Positions 1-34,900 of a stretch of 64,000 bases of DNA are shown piece by piece. The position numbers were made by a program, and so were the translations under genes. The DNA is from Undaria pinnatifida (Eukaryota; Sar; Phaeophyceae; Laminariales; Alariaceae): assembly GCA_012845835.1 (NCBI GenBank), contig JABAKD010000016.1, positions 5,353,419 through 5,417,418 of the forward strand. Direction: 5' to 3'. Positions within the stretch are counted from its first letter, which is position 1. The number at the start of each line of letters is the position of its first letter. The notes under the pieces are model-generated. The model had not been told where the DNA came from. It saw only the letters and a list, made by a program, of their open reading frames with translations, and made no database searches.

Positions 1-24263
<24,263 letters not shown>

Positions 24264-27200
24264 CTCAGGGGAAGAGAGCAGGGTCAGGGAAAACTCTTCG
24301 AGGAACACGTCGGGACTTAACATCCGTTTTGGACTGCGTTGTAGGGTGTTGACGCGTTTGCTCTCGCCGTTGACCTGGCGCGAGGGTTAACGCAAGTTTT
24401 TTGGACTGAAATGCAATCCCTTTGAAGCGACTGCTCTGGTCTCGTTAGCTCCCCAGCGGAAGAGAGAGCGGGGTCAGGGAGGAGCGTCTTGGACGTGGTT
24501 ATAGGAGATCAGCCCTTTTGCCGCCGCGAAAAATGCCACACACACTCAATCCAAGTGTACTAGATTGTTCCCAAAAACGTGGGTGCGGTTTTAAAGGAGT
24601 TACCAGCAGTTTTGGGCTGGGTTGCGGCGCCTTGAAACCTGTTCGCTCCGTGTCGCGTTAGCTTGTTAGCGGACGAGGACGGAACAAGGAAACCCCTTTG
24701 GCGATATTTATCAGGGGTAAACGTAGGCTTCTAGGACACCTCTTCGGCAATTCCAGGGGTGTACGTAGGTTTGTAGGAAACCTCTTCGATTATTCCAAGA
24801 GTAAGCTTAGCCTTATGGCCGAGGTACAGAATGTTGAAGCTTGTTTTGAGTCCTAGCAGTAGACCCACTGTAGTTTGCGATGCTTTTTTTTTTATTGTTT
24901 AAAAATAAATATTTTGTCCAATTCCGCATGCCGCAAGGCGCAAAATGTGCTGGTTTTATGCGCGTTGGGGGATTTGGGGGTTTCGGTAAGGTGAGGGTTT
25001 GGTAGGTGGTGGTCCTGCCATAAGACGGGCAAAACATCGTGTCAGGACATTGCACGCTTCGTGCCGTCGCTTGTTTTGACGAGCGTTTTGATTGGGGCAG
25101 AATAGTTTGTGAAGAAGTGCAAACTTAATACGGTTGCTTGCTTTGGCGGGCGTGTTGAGTGAGTCTTTTGAGCATGGTATATAGGTATAGCGTCGTCTAT
25201 GGAATAACCGGGCGGATGGTGTAGGGTAGGCGGTGCCGTGGCCTTTTCGCGAACGGCGACGACGTGCAACCGATTTGCCTCGTTGCATGGCGCGATGAGC
25301 AGTCTTTCTTGGTTGCCTGTTGGTTTGCGTCGAAGAATTGAAAAGTCCATGGCGTATCTCGTTCGGCGTTTTGGCTGGATCCGTCAAGTATAGCAGGAAG
25401 AGCGTTATCTGTTGACTAGGGATTGAGTGGATGGATAGTGTAGGATAGGCGGTGTCGTGGCGTGTTCACGTTTTCACGAATCGCGGCGACTTGCGACCGA
25501 TATCGTTGATTTTCGCGATGAGCAACCTCTGGGGCTGCCGGTGTTGATCTGCGCTTCGAACAATTTCTTCAATCGCTGGTGTTTATTTGCCCAATGAGCA
25601 ATCTCTTGGGTTGCCAAGGGTCGCTCGAATCGTCAATATCGTGTTGACGGCAAACAAAAATGTTTTTTTATTCAAATAATTCAGCATTTGCATGCGTGAT
25701 GCGCCTTTCCTCTCCGGGGGCAAGGTGGAGTTTTCCTGCGGTGCACCTCTTGTACGGTTGCCGGTGTTGATTGACATTTGACAGCCCGAATCGTCGATGT
25801 CGCAGTGACAGAAAAAAAAGCCAATGCAGAAAATGAAACTACAGTGCATGCGTCATATGCGTCCCTGTCGGGGGGCAAGACAAAGTTTGTTCTGCGGGCT
25901 ACCTGGCATAATGTATGCTGTCTCGGTTGCTGTACCGTACATTGATTGATTCCTGGTTGTGTAGGAGGATGACGTAGACTCGGGTGTTAGGGGACGATAG
26001 TCGCTGAGAGTCGTACAGCCTATTAAAAGTGACCGGTTGTCTCGTAGTATCTACAGTCTTAGCTACTGTAGCATGTAGATTCGACGGAAGATGGCTGGTA
26101 GGAAGATATCTTCGTTGCCATAGCATAGATTCGAAGGAAGTTATGCGACCATAGTCACCAAACATATCAGGCGACGGTAGTTTTGAGCTCCATCAGTGTT
26201 TCGCACCTTTAGGACGTCCCACACTCAAATCTAATTGTTGCGTCTAGACGATCATCCGTCACAGGCCTAAAGTTCCTTTCGTGTTGTTTTTTATTATCAC
26301 TGGCAGCCGTATAGACGACGCATAGGCTATTCATACTGACCGGGTGTCTCTGTGCGCTAAGGCGCCAACTTGCTGACGCCCTGTGATGGGTGATGGGTGC
26401 GGTCATAGATGTATTACCCTCGGGTACAATAGCAACTCCTTCGAAGGGTGAAACGGTACTGTACGAGTACCCTGGTTGGTACAACATAGAGCTACATATA
26501 TACAGGCCCGCGGTTTTGTGTTGGTCCTATTGATAATATCCCCGCCGGAGATCTGGTAGTGCTTTTATTGCGCGCGATCGAAGGGCGATCGGCCTTCCGT
26601 TAGTTGACTGCTGTGTACGTCGGCGGCTGCCGTTATGCTTCTACGCGCGCTAAAGATAAGAGGCATTATGGTATACCACTTTTCGGCCTGAACGTTTTCT
26701 GAATGAACGGGGTGCTTTAACCCAAGATCGTCGGCATTTCATTGTTCGTGCTACATGTTTCGTTGCATAGCTTTGGTAGGTCGTTGGATTGTTCATCAGG
26801 GAGAAATTTTAATTTTCTCCAAATCAGTTTTTGGGTGAGGTAAAGCGCTCCCCCTCAATAGGTGGGAGTCTCGGAAAAAAATGGTGCACGCACCTCTACC
26901 ATACATGGCATGCGTCCTTCGTTCATAAAATCTACAACGAAAAACTACACGTCGCTGCACGTCATATGTCTGTCCGTGGTTGGAGGATATCGCCGAAACT
27001 CTGCCGAACTGCTTGCCCTTCGTGATGCGCCTAGCGACCGCGCATGCGACGTCGCGACGCCGTGTCGATGTCTCGCGGTGCTTGTAGAGAGCATTGTTGG
27101 TTGATCAGTTTATCAGGGGCACGGCGGCTGCTATGGGCCGTTGTTGGTGAACGTCGTGGTACTAACCTAGGTATTACATTAGAAGAAGCGATACCGGTAC

Positions 27201-27520
27201 CACTGCCGGTACATCACAACCGGACGGATTACTCAGACCTAAGCAAAGCCACCTAACAAACGATGAGGGTAGGCTCCACGAGAGTACCGCCGCGTTGAGC
27301 TCTGCTGGTGGTGGTAGGTAGCATGCAGTCATGACCGTGCCGACTCTCGAACGTCCGTCAAGGGGGGGGCGTACAGCTATTACGACAGTTGTGAACCGGT
27401 GAGGCAACGATCTTTCAGAGTGCAGCATCCCAATTGAAAAAGGAACAACCGCCAAAATAGGAAAATAATAAACCGTGTCGAAATGTCGAAACTGCAAAAA
27501 GTGCGGTGAGTATCGCAAGG
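24264..27520. other. Intergenic region, 3' of ACC
   Basis: No gene recognised. Local duplications are present: AGAGAGCAGGGTCAGGGA / AGAGAGCGGGGTCAGGGA (24280, 24465); a 52-bp tandem pair at about 24708-24815 (GGGGT.AACGTAGG); a 200-bp pair (25200-25345, 25425-25570, GTGTAGG.TAGGCGGTG.CGTG); and a 165-bp pair (25680-25750, 25845-25900). The ACC 3' UTR probably covers the first few hundred bases, but I cannot place the poly(A) site. Confidence 0.7.
26660..26920 (+). repeat. Rep-A copy
   Basis: CACTTTTCGGCCTGAACGTT, TTTAACCCAAGATCGTCGG, ATTGTTCATCAGGG and TTTTTGGGTGAGGTA align with the copy at 655-845; ends near ATGGTGCACGCACCTCTACC. Confidence 0.8.
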
Positions 27521-28020
27521 TAGGTGGCAGATTTGAGGGCAGCGGGGAAAGGGGAATTCCGAGGCTGCTTTTGGAGGAGATGCAAGGAGAGGAGGAGGAC
27601 TGCTGGCTCGCGTTACGAAGCAGCAACCAACCTGGATCTGCGACGCGAAAATATTGTACACGTGACGCTTTCTTGTAACAGAAGACGTCACGAGACATGT
27701 CAAACAAGGGGGAACGCGCGCTGTCAATGGTGTAGGACCGAGTGTTTCACACTAAAGCCTAGTGTTTTGGTGATATTCAAATCAAATTGAGGGAAATTTG
27801 CTGTCAGAAGGGGGGAAAGTGCTTGCTGACTCCTGGCTTATTTGCTGTAATGGGGGCACAGGCCTGCCGTTTCATCCCCAACTATTCACATGCTCGAGGC
27901 AGATACATGCTCCAGACACGTACGTCATGCTCGAGAAAGCAATCTTTCCCGGACGATACAGGACCGTTAAAACATACAGGTCCGTCATGACATCATACAG
28001 GACCGTCATGACATCATAAT
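27520..28020 (+). repeat. Rep-I copy 1
   Basis: GGCTGCTTTTGGAGGAGATG, AAGGAGAGGAGGAGGACTG and GGCTCGC are repeated at 28490-28560; the later CAGG.CCGT-type units also recur at 28715-28765. Confidence 0.8.
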
Positions 28021-28449
28021 AATATATCGAATCTTCCACTCGGCTTTCGAATCGCGACAAATAATTGCTCGCTTCATCAATTATTCCGGGGTTTGCTGGG
28101 GTCATTTGTCACATAAACCGTTGAGCTGTCCGACCGTTTGTCTGACCGTCCGGAAACCCTAAGACATCAAACGGTATACCAGCGTTTTCTACGCAAGTTG
28201 AAGGTCATCAAATCTGTTCACATGGCAAAATCTGTTCACATGGCAAAAAAGAAACTGCGTCGCATCTCGTGAAATTTACACGTACGTGTAAACGGTATTC
28301 CCTAGCTCGATGTCTCCCTCTGTGCGCCCCGCTTCGTGTGTCCCATTCTCTGTCCTCCACTCTTTCTCCCCACCCACCACCACGGCTGCTGCTCCGGGTC
28401 TATAACCACACACCCCTTGGCCTTGATACCTTTCGAAGCTTGAAGTTGT

Positions 28450-28800
28450 TATGTAGGTTGCAGATTCATTTGGAAGGGTGGCGGGTAAAACTGGGATCCA
28501 TGGCTGCTTTTCGAGGAGATGCAAGGAGAGGAGGAGGACTGGCTCGCACCAAGAACAAACAAAACTGGACCTAAAACGTGAAACCACTGAACACGCGATG
28601 CTTCCTGGTGATGGGGGGGGCGAAGGATGCATACCGTTTCACCCTTCTAAACAATTATTATTACTATTTTTTTATATATATATCTGCTCGACAAAGTCTG
28701 CGCAGGCGAAAGATACAGGATCGTCGAAAGATGCAGGAGCGTTGAAAGATACAGGGCCGTTATCCCCATATTATGTTGGATCTTTCTTTCAGCACTCGGA
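28450..28800 (+). repeat. Rep-I copy 2
   Basis: Matches 27520-28020 in the order GGCTGCTTTTCGAGGAGATG, GAGGAGGAGGACTGGCTCGC, GGACCTAAAACGTGAAA and AAAGATACAGG.TCGT. Confidence 0.8.
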
Positions 28801-29031
28801 TCGCGACAACTGATTGTTGGGCAGATCCTACAACGGGGTAGCAGGTAGCGCGATCCGAAGGTATCATACATGCTCCGTAGTAAGTGCATTATTACTTTGC
28901 CACGCTGTTGCTGTCTTGCGCAGACATTCATAGGGTGTTAGGGGTTGGGTTGGCTCAACGCCCGTGCCTTGATCCCATCATCGGAATTTCTTCCAACAAC
29001 CGCGGTCTCCTGCACTACTTACATTTTGCGT

Positions 29032-30205
29032 GGAAGCTTCCATGGAAGATATGGAAGCTTCCATGGAAGTTTCCATGGAAGCAATGGAAGCGGTGGAAGC
29101 TTCCATCGAAGCTTCCGTGGAAGCTTCCACGGAAGATATGGAAGATATGAAAGCTTCCACGGAAGTAACTTCCACGGGAGCTTCCGCGAAAGCTTCCACG
29201 AAAGCTTCCATGGAAGTAACTTCCACGAAAGCTTCTATGGAAGCTTTCATGGAAGTAGTGGAAGCTTTCGCGGAAGTTATGGGAGTTTGCACGGAAGTAA
29301 ATTCCACGGAAGCTTTCGTGGAAGCTTCCATGGAAGTGACTTCGACGAAATCTTCCATGGAGGTTTTCATGGAAGTAATGGAAGCTTTCGCGGAAGTTAT
29401 AGAAGCTTTCGTGGAAGTAATTTCCACGGAAGTCTTCATGGAAGCTTCCGTGGAACTTCCATGGAAGAGATAGAAGATATGAAAGCTTCCACGGAAGTAA
29501 CTTCCACGGAAGCTTTCATGGGAGCTTCCGTCAGCTTCCGTGGAAGCTTCCATGGAAGATATGGAAGATATGAAAGCTTCCGTGGAAGAATATTTCACGG
29601 GAGCTTCCACGAAAGCTTCCACGAAAGCTTCCGTGGAAGTAATGGAAGCTTTCGCGGAAGTAATGGAAGCTTCCACGGAAGTTACTTCCATGGAAGCTTA
29701 GGGTTAGGGTTAAGGTTAGGGTTAGGGTTAGGGTTGGGGTTAGAGTTAGGTTGCTTCCATGGAAGCTTCCGTGAAAGCTGTCATGGAAGCTTCCGTGGAA
29801 GTTGTTTCCGTGGAAGTTGTTTCCGTGGAAGTTGTTTCCGTGGAAGTTGCTTTTGTGGAAGCTTCCGTGAAAGCTTCCGTGGAAGTAGCTTCCGTGAAGT
29901 TGCTTCGGTGGAAGCTTCCGTGAAAGTTCCTTCCGTCAAAGCTTCCGTGGAAGATATCGTGGAAGTTGCTTTCGCGGAAGCTTCCGCGGAAGCTTTCATG
30001 GGAGCTTCCGTGGAAGTTGCGCCCGTTGCTTCCGTGGAAGCTTTCATGGAAGCTTCCGTGGAAGTTGCTTCGGTGGAAGCTTCCGTGGAAGCTTTCATGG
30101 AAGCTTCCACGGTATAGAAGCGTGGAAGCTTCCGTGGAAGCTTCCATACTTCCATGGATGCTTCCATATCTTCCATGGAAGCTTCCATGGAAGCTTTCAC
30201 GAGCT
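29032..30205. repeat. 12-bp palindromic satellite, about 1.2 kb
   Basis: The unit is GGAAGCTTCCAT and close variants (CCGTGG or CCACGG in place of CCATGG, GTTTCC or GTAACTTCC). The 12-mer is self-complementary, so the array is palindromic at many registers. Because the unit is a multiple of three with few stops, both strands carry long open frames rich in Gly, Ser, Phe and His or Glu, Ala, Ser, Thr; I regard these as artefacts. A telomere-like tract splits it at 29699-29751. Confidence 0.92.
29699..29751 (+). repeat. Telomere-like tract inside the palindromic satellite
   Basis: About eight TTAGGG-like units (with TTAAGG, TTGGGG and TTAGAG variants) bounded on both sides by GGAAGCTT satellite. 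Confidence 0.88.
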
Positions 30206-30369
30206 TCCACCAAAAATGCAGATAGTGCAGGTGGCCCAACAATCGTGAGCAATCAACAAACCCGACCCCAGGAAGATCTGTCCCAATGGAGTTATAGCAA
30301 GGCTCATTGATTCGTCGTCCGCGCCTGGTCCAGCAGGAGACGGTCACCTCTCTACTCTCCCCCATAACG

Positions 30370-30720
30370 TCCCCGGTCGTTCGACAGCGACACATACATA
30401 TGACCCTTGCGCTTGCGCTGCTACAGCAGGGTTTGCGCTGCCGGTGCAAAACACCAGACACCAACAATACTATCAATCCCTCCACTCCCCTATACGACGT
30501 AGTATCCAGGTCATTCAACGGCGATACGTCTGCTCCTTGCAATCGCGCTGCTTCTAAACCGAGTAGGTCACGAGCTGCCGCCCCAAAGCACCAGACGCCG
30601 CAACTACAATTCCTTGCAGCATTCCAGTCATTCGATGGCGATACATGTGATCCTTGCGCTCGCATTGCCACTATCGGCTAGGATCGAGCTGCCGGCACCA
30701 ACCAGCACGAGTGTAGTAAA
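30370..30720 (+). repeat. About 120-bp tandem repeat, 3 copies
   Basis: Units share the pattern GTC.TTC.A.GGCGATACAT, GA.CCTTGCGCT.GC.CTGC and CCAAAGCACCAGAC.CC.CAA. Part of the intergenic region between the two genes. Confidence 0.75.
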
Positions 30721-30744
30721 CCCTAGAGGATGTCCCAGAGAAAC

Positions 30745-31195
30745 CCCCCCGACGCTACAAGACACCTCGAGGGTTAGACCAGTGCCTCCTTAAGCACGTC
30801 TAATAAACAGCAGACGCGGCGAGCGTCAAATCCCTGCCTTGTTAAGCACGCGCATTGTTGAACCAGAAGACGCCGCGAGCGTCAAACCTGTTTCTCTTTA
30901 ATTAAGCAGCTTCAATCGTTCAGAAGCTGTGAGGATCTAAACTGCACCTCTGCAAGCGCGCCTATTAAAAGCAAAAGATACTTCGAGGGTTTGGGCTGCG
31001 CGTCTTTGAGCACGTCCTTAAAAAAACAAGACGCCGCTAGGGTTGGACTTGTGCCCCTTTAAGCACGTCTATTGAAAGTCCAGACTCGGCGAGGGTTAAA
31101 CGCCCCTTTAAGCACGTCCCTTAACACCAGGCGCTGCGAAGGTTAAACGCTGAGGTTAAACCTTCGTCTCTTTAAGCACTTTCAATTGCTCTTCG
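30745..31195 (+). repeat. About 58-bp tandem repeat, roughly 8 copies
   Basis: Units carry AGACGCCGCGAGGGTTAAAC, then CCCCTTTAAGCACGTC.ATT. They are diverged, with unit lengths of about 50-65 bp. Confidence 0.8.
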
Positions 31196-31639
31196 TTGCC
31201 CTCTTGCAGCCGTTCCTATAAAGTACGTTCAATCGGAACGGAACGAGACAACGGAAAGCGGCAGCAGAATGACCGGACGGGAAGCGAGGCGCTGTAAGTA
31301 CCGCAAGAAGACAGATATCTCGGCCATGAACAGAGAACAGAGGGCAACCAGCGACATACTGAGTAACACGTAGAAAAACTACTGGAAACGTCGAGAAATT
31401 TCACAAGCTGACCGATCACACATGGTCGGAACCCTGGTGTGTCCTTTGTGAGGACATAACACGCACCCCGTGTGTGCGAACGACGTCGTACTACTCGTAA
31501 GAGTTTCACACGCATCTTGCAAATGTGAGGTTCGACGAAATCCTCGATCGGTCTCACAACCGGGGTGTCTTTCCTAACTTTTCGTCAAAACCTCGTACTG
31601 TGGATCCAGCTCGGTCCCGGTGCAGCCGCTAGTGGATAC

Positions 31640-31720
31640 ACCAGATGAGTATCGACCCCTAATTTGATTTGATCGAACTCACGACTGACGTGTTTGGAAT
31701 AATTTCATTAAAAAAAACTT
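31640..31720 (-). repeat. Rep-G fragment beyond the 3' end of the CCDC96-like gene
   Basis: GATGAGTATCGACCCCTAAT and ACTGACGTGTTTGGAATAAT align with 9445-9500 and 48845-48910. It overlaps the likely 3' UTR. Confidence 0.7.
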
Positions 31721-31760
31721 TTCTGGGAATGATGCAACGATTTCTCTTGCTCGATCAAAG

Positions 31761-31935
31761 TTAACGTTGAATCTGCAACAATTGGCAACAAAAAATACTC
31801 AATGACCCGCAATGATTCATGGCTCTTGCCTGCTCCAAGAGGAGAAGGCGGTACTTGGATTGCATGTCTGCGATCTTCTGCCCAAGTTTCTTCAGGTTCC
31901 ACTTCCTCTGCTCGAAGTCTAGAATCAAGAGATCA
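31761..31935 (-). CDS. CCDC96: CCDC96-like exon 15 (terminal, end uncertain)
   Basis: It completes a Ser codon, then reads DLLILDFEQRKWNLKKLGQK and DMQSKYRLLLLEQ, matching the last conserved CCDC96 segment. Reading on gives ARAMNHCGSLSIF... and TAA at 31763-31761. Alternatively CAG|GCAAGA at 31830-31829 is a GC donor to a further exon that I could not find. Confidence 0.78.
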
Positions 31936-34900
31936 CTGGGTGAAGCAAGACGGCGGGAAGCAGAGAGACACAGAGAGAGGGCGTTCGACATTGTGAAATA
32001 AAAATCGGGTACGAATACAACACTTTATTTCGTCCGTGGATCGACTTGATAGCATCCTGGCGCGTACACCATCTCCATGCAGTCCCGAATTAAGAGATCG
32101 CTGAGTGGGGCAATAAGCGGAGAATAGACGCGGGGGCTACGGTAGAGATACAAGAGCACTTTTTCGGCTGAAACGTTGTCCGAAGGACGGGGCTCCTTGA
32201 CCCAAAATCGTCGGAAAATTATCTTGTTTTCTAAGCAACATGCTTTTTTGCTTTTTTGCTATACCTAGGCCACGGGATGGTTTGTTCATCACAAAAAGAG
32301 CGCTTCCATTTTTCTCGAAATCAGTTGCTGGGTTAAAAAGCTTAGAACAAAAACAGGGTGCGCCTCCACCGTGGCATGTGTGCCTATATCGAGGGGTTGC
32401 AGGAAACCGGTTCAACACCTCCGTGGGTCGATTCGGCAGCAGCATCCTGACCCCTACATACCGCATCCCGCCATGCTCGAAGCAAGAATAGAATGCCCTG
32501 TCCTGTTTGTATGGATTGCGGCGGTCGAGACATTAATGTTGACGTCGTACCACTCTGTGTAATTAGGTCCTTAATCCAGAAACAGTTGCAAGGGCGGTTC
32601 GGGTGTTGATGCAAACGAACCAACGGCCTCAATATTTCCGGCCAGAGAGGTATCATGCATTGTTATCGGGCGCCATACTTTGAAAATGAGGAAGCAGGGC
32701 GCCGGTTTCGGCAAACATCGTATTCTGTTCACGCCGTTATTTTTTTCTACCGCTAAATTTAGCGTCCAAAGCCCCATGCCTGTTCACGTTACCTGCACCC
32801 TACTCAGACGCTCTTGAGGTGGTATGGTCGGCTTTGTGATACTTCCATTCACGCAGATTCATGAAATAGTTGTCATCAATGTCTGTAGTATATTGGTATC
32901 GATTTTTTCTTTCAGAACAAAAGGACTTCACTGCAAGATCTACACAAAAAACAGTCGAACAAACAGGGCAAAATGACCAAACCTGTTGGCGAAGCCCTGA
33001 CTCTGCCTTAGGCTGGCCACCTCTGCCCTCAGGCCATCTCGCTCTTTCTTCGCTCGGGTGAGGCAATCTCTCTCCTGGTTCAGGTCTTCCTCGAGTCCTG
33101 AAAGCTACCGTTACCGTAAGGTTACCGTTGTCAAAGGGGGTCAAAGAAACAGGTGCGGTTAGCGAGGGGGGTTGTCAGAGAAAGAAACAAAGGAGCGAAG
33201 GTGTCAGGAGACGGTCAGTCAAGGAAAAACGCACAGCGGTCAAGGGTGTAAACCCAAGCGTTATACACAAAAACCTAGTAGTTTGGCGTCAGTCAAGTTA
33301 ATTTATTGGAAAATTGCCGTCTGTCGGTCAAGTCAAGAGCTGAGGGTGCCGTCTCGTGACGTCCACAGTAAAACCCAGTAGTTTGGCGTCAGTCAAGGTA
33401 AGCTATTGGAAAATTGCTGTCGGTCAAGGGCTGAAAGTGCCGTTTCCTGATATCGTTGCTGAGGATAGTGCGTGACGGGGGTCGGAGAGAACTGTACGGT
33501 TTAGCGAGGGGGAAGGGGTCAGAAAGACAGAGTTCTTTGTAGGCTTACTTTTTCAACTTGCGTCTTTTGCGTCTTGCTCGAGCCCGAAAATATCAGAAAG
33601 TCCGAAATTGGTAGGCTTGCTTTTTCCAACTTGCGTCTTCCTCGAGTCCGAAAAGATCTTGTTTAGGGAAGGAAGGGTTCAGAGAGAGGTCCGAAATTGG
33701 TAGGAACGCGTGTTACGTAAAAGCACGGGGTATAGGGGTAAAGGGGTCTAGGTGTCTCTTTCTGGGGCTCTCCTCGGCTAAGGAGCTCTACCGTACTGAT
33801 TCTTTCGAAACATTGAAAAGTGCAAAACCCGAGGACCAATCTTATGGCGTAGGTATATATACAACAAAAGACGCGTGCTACGACAGAGGTGCGAGCATTT
33901 TTTCAGCAAAAAACAAGTCTGAAATGACGGCACTCCTTAGCCCAAACATCGTGGAAATGATGTCATGCTTGTTTCGCAAAAAGTATTTTTTTTACATCCC
34001 CTAGGAGGCACAAGGGGAATGATTGCATCACATAGTGTGAATATGGTGAGGCACCCACGAGGCAGTTACATGGTAATACTCATCGATGTATCTGGAATGG
34101 ACACACCAGAAAACAAAGCGACTCATTGGCGCTGTCGTCCATAATCAAGAAAGTAGGCACAAGGTAGATGCCGAAGTCTGTCTTATGCGCGGTTCTTGGA
34201 AGGATGCAGTTTCACCCTTCATGCGACTCGCCGAACGCCTCACGGCGTTTAGCGCTGGGTGCAACCAATTTCTGCCTGGTTGGTGAAAACCCGACGTGCT
34301 CCGTCCCGGCATAGTAGGGATGCGAGGATCTATGGTCATACGACTAAGGCGATGCACAAAACTGAGTACTCCCCTCCCCCACCCCTTAGAAGGCCGTGGG
34401 ATTTTCGTCAGTTTTATCCTTTTCAGATTACTCAAAACATTTTTTGGCTAAAGATATGGAGCTCCTCAACTAGTTAGGAGGAGCACAGTATCAGAAAAAA
34501 AAAATGATGCACGTCTACTGTATTCATACACTGTTAGTTAGTACTGCAGTAATAGTAGCATGTGTCCGGCGAATAGTGTAAAACAAAAATGCTATTATTC
34601 CAAAAGCGACTGATTCTGCGATAGCCCCCCCCCCAAAAAGCAGCGATTTATTTAACAAACGTTTCACGGCTGCCCGGCACGAGGAACGATGCTACAAAAA
34701 AAATAGCTGCTTCCATGCATTTTCTCGTTTGCAAAGGACTATTGAACAATGACGCCGGGGTGGCAAGGGGCACCCTACTTCAGGACATACGGCCGGGAGA
34801 TGGTTTCATAACCCATCGATTTCATTGCAGAAAAGTTGGGGGTCAACCGTGGGACGACTTAGGCATTGGGCAGTGTAGAAACATGCTACTAATAGTAAGT

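Noticed and set aside
28945..30117. 390-codon open frame rich in Gly, Ser, Phe and His
   Set aside because: It lies wholly in the 12-bp palindromic satellite; the opposite strand has an equally long frame, and the composition follows the DNA unit.
31216..31557. Possible extra terminal exon of the CCDC96-like gene
   Set aside because: The 113-codon minus frame has no coiled-coil or CCDC96 character and overlaps a G-rich repeat region; no acceptor was compelling.
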